This document shows, piece after piece, positions 55,631-64,000 of a stretch of 64,000 bases of DNA. The translations under genes and the position numbers were made by a program. The DNA is taken from positions 1 to 64,000 of the forward strand of contig UQHL01000013.1 of the NCBI GenBank assembly GCA_900540805.1. The letters run 5' to 3'. The notes under the pieces are model-generated. The model ran no database searches. It had not been told where the DNA came from and saw only the letters and a list, made by a program, of their open reading frames with translations. Positions within the stretch are counted from its first letter, which is position 1. Every line of letters starts with the position of its first letter. The DNA is from an uncultured Eubacteriales bacterium (lineage in GTDB: Bacteria; Bacillota; Clostridia; Christensenellales; Borkfalkiaceae).

Positions 55631-56509
55631 ATGACAAAAGGCGCTTATAAAAAACAAACGTCAAAGCGCGGGAAAGCCCAGAAAACGCTGTTCATCGTCG
55701 TAGCCGTGCTCTTTTCGATCTACGGCTTTACGCTGGTCTATCCGTTTTTCTGGACGCTGATCAACTCGCTTAAGACCAATCGGGAATTCAGTTCCACCAA
55801 TTCCCTGCATTTTCCCGAAAAATGGATGTTCTCCAATTACAAAAACGCCTTTGCGGAGCTGTCCGTACGGGGAACGAATATGTTCGGAATGATTTTCAAC
55901 AGCCTATGGTTTACCTGCGGCGCGACGCTGATCAATATCTTTTGTTGCTGCTGCACGGCGTACGTGATCGCCCGCTATAAATTCCGCGGCAGAAAATTTC
56001 TCTATTCTCTGGCGATCGTCATGATGATGCTGCCGATCGTGGGCGCGTTGCCCGCGCAGTATAAAATGGTGAGCGATCTGCACCTGAAAGACAGCCCGCT
56101 GTTTCTTTTGACCTGCACGGGCGGCTTCGGATTCAATTTCATTATCCTGTACGCGTTTTTTCAAAACCTTTCCTGGACATACGCGGAGGCCGCGAAAATG
56201 GACGGCGCGGGAAACATGAGGATATTTTTGCAGATCATGCTGCCGCAGGCGATGCCCTCGGTCACCGCGCTGGCGATCGTGCAGGCGATCGGGTTCTGGA
56301 ACGATTACATGACGCCGATTTTGTATCTGCGTTCGTTTCCGACGCTTGCCTCGGGGCTGTACGAGTTCGACCCCGACAGGATAACGGGGGGAAGCTATCC
56401 CGTTTATTTTGCGGGACTGATGCTGTCTATGCTGCCCGTGTTGGCAGTGTTTGGAGTGTTCCAGAATACGATCATGCAAAACACGGTCGCGGGCGGCTTG
56501 AAAGGATAA
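55631..56509 (+). CDS. Sugar ABC transporter permease (MalG-like)
   Basis: A 292-residue CUT1 permease with six helices and the EAA loop YAEAAKMDGAGNMRIFLQIM followed by LPQAMPSV. The ATG at 55631 has GGGAGAG upstream; the in-frame frame to 55598 overlaps the previous gene and is not needed. It forms the second half of the transmembrane channel. Confidence 0.93.
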   Translation: MTKGAYKKQTSKRGKAQKTLFIVVAVLFSIYGFTLVYPFFWTLINSLKTNREFSSTNSLHFPEKWMFSNYKNAFAELSVRGTNMFGMIFNSLWFTCGATLINIFCCCCTAYVIARYKFRGRKFLYSLAIVMMMLPIVGALPAQYKMVSDLHLKDSPLFLLTCTGGFGFNFIILYAFFQNLSWTYAEAAKMDGAGNMRIFLQIMLPQAMPSVTALAIVQAIGFWNDYMTPILYLRSFPTLASGLYEFDPDRITGGSYPVYFAGLMLSMLPVLAVFGVFQNTIMQNTVAGGLKG

Positions 56510-56523
56510 AAAAGGAGGAAATT

Positions 56524-58137
56524 ATGAAAAAATCGAGCAGGATTATGATCGGGCTGGTGCTGGCGGCAGTGTTTGCCGTACCCGCGGGGGGATGTTCCAA
56601 ACGGGCGCCCGACGACGAAAATACGCTGGAAATAGAGCTGTATAAAGCGGGATACGGGGAGACGTTTCTGCACGCGCTGGCGGAGGAATACGAAAAGAAC
56701 CATGAGGGCGTGAAAATCTATATCAACGCTTCCAGCGAGGAATCGCTGATCAGGACGCACCTGCCCTCGGGGCCGAGCAACAATACCGTGGATCTCTATC
56801 TTCAGGGGGACAGCTATTTCGATTTGATGGGCGAAACGGGCGGCGTGGATTTTCTCGGCGTGCATTATGAAAATAAACTCGCCGATCTCACCGACGTCTA
56901 TAACGCGGTGATTCCCGGGGAAAACGTCACGGTAAAGCAAAAAATGTTCGACGATTACGAGGCCTACCACAACGTGGGGGACGGCGAACGCGGAAAGTAT
57001 TATCAATTTCCCTGGGCGGCCGGGATCGGCGGGATTACGTATAATTATAATCTTTTTCAGGCAAACGGCTGGGAAGTACCCAACACGACCGACGAATTGT
57101 TTGCCTTGTGCGAACGGATTTCCGCCGCAGAGCTTACCTATGCGAAGAAAAAACTTTATCCCTTTATCTTTACGCTGGAGGATTCGTATTGGGATATGGC
57201 GTATCTCACCTGGTGGGCACAGTACGACGGGGTGACGGCGTTCAATAAATTTTGGCAGGGCGAATATTACGACGAGGAGGCGCAGTCGTTCCATTTCGGT
57301 CCCTCGATGATGCTTTCCCGCGGCAAAGAGGAAGCTTTGAAGGTTTTGGATCGCATTCTCTGCATCGACAAAAGCAAAAGCGACTGGGCGGGAGACGCGG
57401 CTTATACCGATCCCGATTCCGTCAATACCTTTATGCAGGTACAGACGAAATATTTCAGCGGCGGCAGCGCGATGATGGTCAACGGCGACTGGCTGGAAAA
57501 CGAAGTCCGCACGGATTTCGAGGACGAACTCGCTTCGGGCGAACTCGATATCCGCTATATGGCTATGCCCGTGATCAGCTCGCTGGGAGAAAAGCTCGGC
57601 CTTACGGACGCGCAGCTGAGCGCGGCGGTGGAATACGTGAGAAACGGCGGGGAAAAGCCCGCGATTTCCGACGACGCGCTGACGGCGGTCGCCGACGCCT
57701 GTAAAATCAATCAGACGCTGGGCGTCAACCACAACGCGGTGATTCCCTGTTACGCGAAAGCGGAAAAATTGGCAAAGGATTTCCTCGTTTTCATGGCGAG
57801 CGACGCCGCCCAGGAAATTTATCTCTCCGCGACAAAAGGCGCTATGCTTCCCTTCGATTACGACGCGGAAAACAGCGAATGCTACGCGGGATTTTCCCCC
57901 TTCCAGAAATCGAAATTCGAGGTAATGCAGGGGAGCAAGTACGTGTTCAACCAATCCAAGCACCCGCTGTTTTATCGCGGCGGCGTAACGCCCTATTCCA
58001 ACCTGAAAACCAACCCCGAAGTAAACCTCTTCAACGAAAAAAATTATAAAAACTATAAAAAAATCACTTTCGAAAATTACGATTACGTCTATAAAAACTG
58101 GAACGACATTCTGCGCAACTCGGGCATACAGGCATAA
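56524..58137 (+). CDS. Sugar-binding lipoprotein (extracellular solute-binding protein)
   Basis: A 537-residue CUT1 binding protein, lipid-anchored at Cys24 (PAGGC). The mature protein has the two-lobe pattern: LEIELYKAGYGETFLHALAE at the start, YYQFPWAAGIGGITYNYNLF in the hinge region and MVNGDWLENEVRTDF. Larger binding proteins of this kind usually take oligosaccharides. GGAGG precedes the ATG. It is the third transport component of the operon. Confidence 0.92.
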   Translation: MKKSSRIMIGLVLAAVFAVPAGGCSKRAPDDENTLEIELYKAGYGETFLHALAEEYEKNHEGVKIYINASSEESLIRTHLPSGPSNNTVDLYLQGDSYFDLMGETGGVDFLGVHYENKLADLTDVYNAVIPGENVTVKQKMFDDYEAYHNVGDGERGKYYQFPWAAGIGGITYNYNLFQANGWEVPNTTDELFALCERISAAELTYAKKKLYPFIFTLEDSYWDMAYLTWWAQYDGVTAFNKFWQGEYYDEEAQSFHFGPSMMLSRGKEEALKVLDRILCIDKSKSDWAGDAAYTDPDSVNTFMQVQTKYFSGGSAMMVNGDWLENEVRTDFEDELASGELDIRYMAMPVISSLGEKLGLTDAQLSAAVEYVRNGGEKPAISDDALTAVADACKINQTLGVNHNAVIPCYAKAEKLAKDFLVFMASDAAQEIYLSATKGAMLPFDYDAENSECYAGFSPFQKSKFEVMQGSKYVFNQSKHPLFYRGGVTPYSNLKTNPEVNLFNEKNYKNYKKITFENYDYVYKNWNDILRNSGIQA

Positions 58138-58148
58138 AGGGGAGAGCT

Positions 58149-60629
58149 ATGAAAAAATTATTCGCGTTGGCGCTGGCCTTGACCGCGTTGCTTTTTGCGG
58201 GCTGCAACCAGCCGCAGGAAGAACTCGAATACGAGATATGGTCGCCGTCGGCCACGGAAAAAATTTATCGGGATATCGCCTACGACGCCGAAAAAAAGTC
58301 GGAAAAGCGGCTGGAGATCGGCATGGCCAAAAACGAATACGAATCCGACCAGCTGATCGTCACGGTAAAGACGGGCCGCGTCTCGGCTTATTCGCTTGCG
58401 GTTTGCGACCTCACCAATCCTTCGGGCGGCGTTATCCCCAAGGAAAACATTTCCGTGTACATGGAACACTATATAAACGTTACCAAGAAAAACAACAACA
58501 ATAACGATTATCCCACGGGGTATACGCCCGACGCGCTCGTTCCGCTGGGACTCGCCGCGGAGAAAGGGGAAAACCGCATAGAAAAGGGCAAAAATCAGGG
58601 ACTGTATATCACCGTAAAGACGGATAAGGACACCGGGGAGGGGATTTATACGGGCGCGTTTGCGCTGACGCTGAACGGAGAAACAATTTCCGTGCCCGTA
58701 AAGGTCACCGTGTGGGCGTTCGCCGTGCCCGATACCGTCGGGGCGCAGAGCTGTTTTATGCTCAACCGCAACGACATCATGAACGGCGAACTCGACAACA
58801 CGGAAGAAATGTACGAAACCTATTACGAAACGATGCTGCGCTACCGTCTTTCGCCCCTCTCCGTGCCGAAAGCGGATAGGGGGCTGGAAGGATTTTTGTC
58901 GGGGCTGGAAAAGTATTACGACGCGCCCGGATTTTCCGCTTACGGGATTCCCCATTCGTCCGACGGCACGGACGTGATTTATTCCGAACTGAAAAGCACG
59001 CTGAAGGCGATTGCGGGGCTTTGCACCGAAGAAAAGAATTATTTCGAAAAGGGGTATTATTACATTTACGATCTGATCGACGAGCCGCATTTGTCCGCCG
59101 ACGGCGGCGAAAAGACAAAACGCATCGTCGCCCGGATCGACGCGGCGGAGCTGGAAGCGTTTGAAGAATTGGAGGACGAAGGCTTTTTTAGCGGTAAAAG
59201 CGAAAAATTCAAGGCCGGGATCAAGGCCTCGATGTCGAATATCCCCAACGTGGTGACGACCTGGTACGACGAAAGTTTCGCGCAGAACCCGCTCACCTGG
59301 TGCCCGACCGTCGATAAATTCAACGACGAAGAGAGCCGCGCGCTGTACGCTTCCGAAAAGGAGCGGAGCGGCAGTTTATGGTGGTACACCTGCGCGGCGC
59401 CGAATTATCCTTACCCCGGCTACCATATCGACGACAACCTCGTGGGCGCGCGCGTGATGAGCTGGATGCAGAAGGCCTACGACGTGGACGGGAATCTCTA
59501 TTGGGCGACGACTACCTATAACAAGATAGAACTCAATCAGCACGGAGAGGATAATATCACGCGTCCGATCGATCCCTACGCCGACCCTCAGCGGATGAGC
59601 GAGCGCTGGATTGCCAACGGCGACGGGTATCTGTTTTATCCGGGGGCGAAGTACGGGGCGGACTATCCGTTTGCCTCCATGCGCCTGGAGGCGATCCGGG
59701 ACGGCTTGGAGGAATACGAATATCTGCGTCAGCTGGAGACGCTCTACGCGGGCGCTTCAGAGTATTACGGCATGGAGATCAGCGCGGAGAAAAAACTGTC
59801 GGGGCTGTATTCCCGCCTGTTTTCAGGGACGATTTATTCGCAAAGCCATACGGCCTTCGAAGATGTGCGGAAGGAGCTGGCGGGGGAGATCGTCGCGGCG
59901 AAAGAAAATCCCGCCAAATTTTATGTGACGGACGTCGAAACGAATCTCGATACCGCCGCGGTGACGTTTGTCGCGGACGCGGGGTACTCGGTGAAGGTAA
60001 ACGGCCGTGCGGTTGCGGGAGAAAAACAGGGCGGAGGATATCTCTACAAGGCTGAAATCAAGCTGGACGGCGAGGAGAATAATGCCGTTGTCGAATTGAC
60101 GGACGGCGAGGCGGCCTATACCTATTCCACGTATCTTTCGGGAAAGGTGGTGAGGGTGGCGACGTTCGACGACGAAAGCGAGCTCTCCAAATTTACCGCG
60201 GCGAAAACGGTGACGCTCTCTTTAAGCGACGAACACGCGCTGGGCGGGTATGCGCTGAAGGCGGTGGCGGAGTCGCAGGATAAACTCGGCTACTATCCCT
60301 CGGTTACGCTCAAGGCTTCGGCACTGGGGCTGAAACCGTCGGAAATCGACCGTTTCGACCTTTCGATATTTAATTCGGAAAACGAAAACGTCAAAGTTAC
60401 CTTCGTGCTGTTGAGCGATACGTCGGAATACGTGCTCGGCGAAAGAACCCTGAAGGCGGGCGAATGGACGGCAGTCTCCGTCGGCAAACTGTACGCGACG
60501 GATTGGTCGGGATTTGCCGGATTGACGGGGATCGAGTTCAGGCTGGAAAACTTTGCCGACGAAAGTACGTTGCTGCCGCGCCGAACGCTCTATATAGACA
60601 ATATTACGGTTTCGAAAAGGAGCAGTTGA
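58149..60629 (+). CDS. DUF4091-domain lipoprotein, probable glycan-active
   Basis: An 826-residue lipoprotein anchored at Cys19 (LFAGC). The N-terminal beta-sandwich (about 30-180) and a central barrel-like region lead to the DUF4091 signature ASMRLEAIRDGLEEYEYLRQ (about 515-535). DUF4091 is usually found in glycoside-hydrolase-like surface proteins. YYIYDLIDEP and EPHLSADGGEKTK are consistent with a catalytic acidic pair, but activity is unproven. The last 250 residues are two beta-sandwich domains of carbohydrate-binding type, ending with RTLYIDNITVSK. It is located 11 bases after the binding-protein gene and likely processes the same glycan. Confidence 0.82.
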   Translation: MKKLFALALALTALLFAGCNQPQEELEYEIWSPSATEKIYRDIAYDAEKKSEKRLEIGMAKNEYESDQLIVTVKTGRVSAYSLAVCDLTNPSGGVIPKENISVYMEHYINVTKKNNNNNDYPTGYTPDALVPLGLAAEKGENRIEKGKNQGLYITVKTDKDTGEGIYTGAFALTLNGETISVPVKVTVWAFAVPDTVGAQSCFMLNRNDIMNGELDNTEEMYETYYETMLRYRLSPLSVPKADRGLEGFLSGLEKYYDAPGFSAYGIPHSSDGTDVIYSELKSTLKAIAGLCTEEKNYFEKGYYYIYDLIDEPHLSADGGEKTKRIVARIDAAELEAFEELEDEGFFSGKSEKFKAGIKASMSNIPNVVTTWYDESFAQNPLTWCPTVDKFNDEESRALYASEKERSGSLWWYTCAAPNYPYPGYHIDDNLVGARVMSWMQKAYDVDGNLYWATTTYNKIELNQHGEDNITRPIDPYADPQRMSERWIANGDGYLFYPGAKYGADYPFASMRLEAIRDGLEEYEYLRQLETLYAGASEYYGMEISAEKKLSGLYSRLFSGTIYSQSHTAFEDVRKELAGEIVAAKENPAKFYVTDVETNLDTAAVTFVADAGYSVKVNGRAVAGEKQGGGYLYKAEIKLDGEENNAVVELTDGEAAYTYSTYLSGKVVRVATFDDESELSKFTAAKTVTLSLSDEHALGGYALKAVAESQDKLGYYPSVTLKASALGLKPSEIDRFDLSIFNSENENVKVTFVLLSDTSEYVLGERTLKAGEWTAVSVGKLYATDWSGFAGLTGIEFRLENFADESTLLPRRTLYIDNITVSKRSS

Positions 60630-60630
60630 T

Positions 60631-61803
60631 ATGAAAAAATCCGTCTCTTTTCTGACGTGTCTGCTGACTTTTCCCCTCGTATTCGCTTCCTGCGGCGGGG
60701 AAAAGGACGCCCGAGTGAAAAAAGCGACCATCTCTACCTTTTCGTCTTACGAGGAGATGCAGACGTTTAACTATTATAATTCCTTCGGAAAAATCGGGGT
60801 GAATACCGACCCGAAATTTATCACCGACGGCAATACCAGCGCGCGGGTGGAAATTCACGGCAATCCGAAAGGAAACGACCCGAGCATGTATATCTGGTGC
60901 GATACGAAATATTTTTCCGCCAACGATTTCAGCTATGTGAAGGCGCTGACGATGGACGTTTTCAACGAGAGCGGCAGAGAAACAAAGCTTACGCTGTCCT
61001 TTACCTCGAGAAAAAATAAGCTGAGAAAGACCTATCCCGGTACGGAATATTTGCTTTCGCCGGGAAAAAACAACCTGGTGTACTATATCGACCGGCAAGT
61101 GGCGAAATACCTCTGCGACATAGACGCTCTGGAATATATCCGTTTTGATTTTGCGCAGACGGACAGTTTCGATACCTTCAGCCTGCTCTATCTCGACAAT
61201 CTGGAAGCGCATTACGAATATACCGAGACGGAGGCGCTGATCAAGGAAATCGAGCGGACGGAAACGACCGACGAGATACTCTATTTCGAGGATAAGATAG
61301 ACTTGTTCAACGTCAACGCCCTAAGTTATCAATGTTCGTCTGCGTCCTATCCGAAAATTTCCATCAACACCAATCCGCTTTACGTTTCGCAGGGAAGCAA
61401 ATCGCTGAAGGTGGACGTCGCCGTAAATCCCAACGAGGGCCACCCCGATCCCTGGCCCGGGATCAGGATAGAAAAGGAATATCTTTCCTCGTTTGATTTT
61501 ACCGCTTACGGCGACGATGCCGAGATTTCGTTTGATATCCTTAATGCAGGGTATAAGACCAAAACGCTGGCCTGGAACGTCAGGGATAAAAAGGACAATT
61601 CGCTCGAAGTGGCCGCGGCCGTGCTGCCCGCTGGCGAATGGGTGAGGGTGACGGCAAAACTTTCGGATATGCGGTATAAAAACGGCAGACAGGGAGAGCC
61701 GTTGGATCTTTCTGCCCTGGAGAGCTTTACGATCAATTATGCCCACGAATACGGCGGGCAGAGCTACGCTTTTTATGTGGACAATTTTTATATTTCCAAG
61801 TGA
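60631..61803 (+). CDS. Beta-sandwich lipoprotein (carbohydrate-binding-like)
   Basis: A 390-residue lipoprotein: signal peptide with lipobox FASC. It has two similar halves of about 180 residues, each a galactose-binding-like beta-sandwich. TISTFSSYEEMQTFNYYNSF pairs with EDKIDLFNVNALSYQCSS, KFITDGNTSARVEIHG with LYVSQGSKSLKVDV, and LYLDNLEAHY with FYVDNFYISK. This suggests an internal duplication and a glycan-binding role. AAGGAG precedes the ATG. It is part of the sugar operon. Confidence 0.75.
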   Translation: MKKSVSFLTCLLTFPLVFASCGGEKDARVKKATISTFSSYEEMQTFNYYNSFGKIGVNTDPKFITDGNTSARVEIHGNPKGNDPSMYIWCDTKYFSANDFSYVKALTMDVFNESGRETKLTLSFTSRKNKLRKTYPGTEYLLSPGKNNLVYYIDRQVAKYLCDIDALEYIRFDFAQTDSFDTFSLLYLDNLEAHYEYTETEALIKEIERTETTDEILYFEDKIDLFNVNALSYQCSSASYPKISINTNPLYVSQGSKSLKVDVAVNPNEGHPDPWPGIRIEKEYLSSFDFTAYGDDAEISFDILNAGYKTKTLAWNVRDKKDNSLEVAAAVLPAGEWVRVTAKLSDMRYKNGRQGEPLDLSALESFTINYAHEYGGQSYAFYVDNFYISK

Positions 61804-61824
61804 AAAAGGAAGGAGGAAAGTTTG

Positions 61825-64000
61825 ATGAAAAAAAACAAGAAGATTGTGGATTCTGACGGTGCTGACGCTGCTGGCCGCCGTCCTCGCCCTGGCGTTTGCT
61901 TCCTGTGCGGGCGGGGTGAAGCTAGTTAAATTCGAGCTGCCCGAAAGCCCGACGGCAGAGATCGGAAGCGAATATACCCTTCCCGCGGCCGACGTCGCGG
62001 ACAGCGAGGGCACGCGGCTGTTTCCCGACGTGGAAGTAAAAGACGCCGAGGGAAACGAAGTGGAAGTCAACAACAATAAATTTTACGTTTCCAAACTGAG
62101 CGGGTATTCCGCGCGCTATACCGTGACTTACGGCAAGGGACTCACGGAGAGCCGGGAATTAAAAATCAAAGTGGCGGATACGGGAAAACCCGTCATCGAT
62201 CTGGGCGGAAAAACGCGGATTTTCGCCGTAAAGGGCAGGGAAGTGACCTTGCCCGCGGCGAAAGTCACCGACGCGTCGGGAGAAAAAATCGCCGCGGAAA
62301 TCACCGTAAAAATCGGCGAAAGCACCATAAAGCCCGAAAACGGAAAAATCGTATTCGATACGTCGGGCGAATACACGGCCGTCTATACGGCGACGGACAG
62401 TTCGGGAAACGTCGGTTCGTATCCCCTTACCGTCTCCTGCGCTTACGAGGAAAATACCGTCGCGTATTTCGGCCATGCCGGCGGCGAAGCGATGGCGGCC
62501 GCGCACGAAAGCGTAACGCTTGTCTCTTCCGACGAAGTGACTTACGGGGAGGAAAAGGCTTCCCTGAACGTCCGCAGCGCTTCCGAGACGGGCTTTACGG
62601 ATCTGTTGCTCGATGCGCCCGCGCTTTCGGATATTTCCTCCTACGACGCCATGTACGTCTATATTTACAACGCTTCGGCCTTTGAGATAGAAGTTACCAC
62701 CAACCAGGTGTACAATCCTTCCCGGATCGCTGAAAAATCCTGGGGACTGTTACAGATTTATAAAGGCGAAAAGGGCTGGATTAAGGACAGTTATTCCGAC
62801 GCGGAGGAGAAACGCGCTTTTGCCGTCGGGGACATGGCCGCTAAAAATCCGGCGACGCCCGAAAACATAGACGGGTTCAAAATCAGTTTCAAAGGGCGGG
62901 AAAACGGCGCGCTCAACGTATACCTGTCCGGCGTCAAAGTGTCGGCAAACGGCAGGGCGCCGGCGGCGGAAAATCCCGTTTTGCCGTTTATGGAATTGGG
63001 AAAAGCCGGCGAAATCCCCTTGCCGAAACTCGTTTCCTTTGCGGGCGGGGAACCGGAAGTGACAAAAGCGGAGGTCGTGCACCCCGACGGTACGGCGGCC
63101 GATCTCGAAAAAGAGAAGGAAAAATATACCTTTACGCCGACGGCGGAGGGCAAATATACGATACGTTACACCTTTCGGGATAAGGCCAACGGCTTGACAA
63201 ACTTCTCTTCGACGCAGTTTATCGCCGCCGACCTCAGCGGTTTACAAAACCAAATTATACCCCTTACGGAAAGCTATGCGCTCGACATGCTGAAGGCCAA
63301 CGGCGAAACTTCGTTGAAAATCGTCGATTGCACCACCTTCCCGACGGGCGGAACGCGGAAAGTCCTCGAAGTGAAATTCTTCGGATACGAATTCACCGAT
63401 ATAAAATTTGTCGCCCCGGCGATTACCGACGTGCGCGGCGCCTATTCGATCGCTTACTATATCTATAATCCCACGGACGACGTTTTGAAGGCGCTCGTCA
63501 ACAACAACGGCGGCAATACGGTGGCCAGGCTTTTGAAGCCCCGCCGCTGGACGCTGGTGGAATATAAAGCGGAAATTTTCGACAGCGTTTTCCCCGAAAG
63601 CGACGGAAAGACTTATCCGAATTCGCCCGAAAACATCGCCAATTATACCATTCATCTCCTTAACGAAAACGAAGTAAAAAACACCGAAGTATATATTACC
63701 ACGCCCATGATCAGGACGGAGGACGAATCGGTGGAAGCGACTGTTTCCCACTTGAAAGCGGCGTTTGCGGGCGACGAAATCGAGGTGCCTGCCGCAGTCG
63801 CCGGAGCGGGCGTCGGGGTGGATTGCCGCGTATATGCGCCCGATTATACCCTGCTCGCTGCAAACGAATCGAGGTTTGTCGCCGAAAAAACGGGCGTTTA
63901 CGAGATCGAATACGTGCTGACGGACGAAACGGGGCGGGTGTCTATCCTCACGAGGTATATAAGCGTGATTTCCAAAGAGGGATATGCCGCGGGCGATATG
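61825..64000 (+). pseudogene. Multi-domain Ig-like lipoprotein, frameshifted at A8 after start codon, runs off window
   Basis: The ATG at 61825 (AAGGAGGAAAG upstream) is followed by eight A. In this frame translation ends after about 34 codons. With seven A the frame would give MKKTRRLWILTVLTLLA and a perfect lipoprotein signal (FASC), then stay open to the end of the window, over 720 residues. A TTG at 61844 in the open frame could also start a shortened signal peptide. The open frame has two bacterial Ig-like domains (IGSEYTLPAADVADSEGTRL; VKGREVTLPAAKVTDASGEK), then beta-sandwich units like those of the preceding gene. Whether this is phase variation, a mutation or a base-calling error cannot be told. 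The gene is partial at 64000. Confidence 0.75.

Overview
The window is chromosomal DNA from a Bacillota bacterium, most likely an uncultured gut-type member of Clostridia. This is judged from gene families, not from any marker-gene comparison. Supporting features are SpoVT (a spore-formation regulator), an alpha2-type glycyl-tRNA synthetase, formate-tetrahydrofolate ligase, a FeoA-FeoB fusion with its Cys-rich partner, many Gram-positive-style lipoproteins, strong AGGAGG Shine-Dalgarno sites, and sigma-A promoters of very regular form (TTGACA-like, 16-18 bp, TATAAT). Coding DNA is GC-rich. The segment at about 13.3-15.8 kb and the flank at 51.8-53.3 kb are visibly more AT-rich and look imported or decaying.

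Layout. 0.1-7.6 kb: housekeeping and metabolic genes (PAP2 phosphatase, divergent EF-G paralogue, XRE regulator, cysteine desulfurase, Dabb protein, ferredoxin, P-loop kinase, TrmN6-like methylase, RsmI). 8-11.6 kb: a giant lipoprotein. 11.8-15.8 kb: a MATE exporter and an AT-rich TetR/membrane-protein cassette. 16-19.4 kb: iron uptake (FeoAB, FeoB-associated protein) and a YugP-type metallopeptidase. 19.5-23.3 kb: a collagen-repeat lipoprotein behind a poly-G promoter, then an ECF sigma factor and its membrane partner. 23.9-28 kb: an ABC exporter with two ATPases and one permease, plus TetR. 28.2-34.1 kb: glycerophosphodiesterase, membrane protein, cysteine synthase, class II aldolase, lipoprotein, GAPDH. 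34.1-35.2 kb: small XRE regulators and an orphan RNA candidate. 35.3-44.1 kb: glyQS, PAP2, fhs, glnS, CvpA-like protein, phospholipase C-like protein, spoVT.

44.28-51.81 kb: a tRNA-Leu(AAG) gene carries a 7.4-kb integrative element bounded by a 23-bp duplication of the tRNA 3' end. The element has a tyrosine integrase and an XRE repressor on the left arm. A divergent rightward arm holds small genes, a split sigma-70-like pair, a winged-helix protein and a Lin1244/DnaD-type replication protein. At the right end is a compact convergent two-promoter module that looks like a type I toxin-antitoxin locus. I found no relaxase, terminase or capsid gene, so it resembles a satellite-like or replicating integrative element.

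52.4-64 kb: an AraC regulator diverges from a carbohydrate operon (Gfo/Idh/MocA dehydrogenase, two CUT1 permeases, solute-binding lipoprotein, DUF4091 lipoprotein, two beta-sandwich lipoproteins). The last lipoprotein is out of frame at an A8 tract directly after its start codon and runs off the window. The most notable signals are the convergent RNA/small-ORF module, the split sigma pair, the two homopolymer-tract loci (G9 in a promoter spacer, A8 at a start codon), and a set of apparently leaderless promoters.
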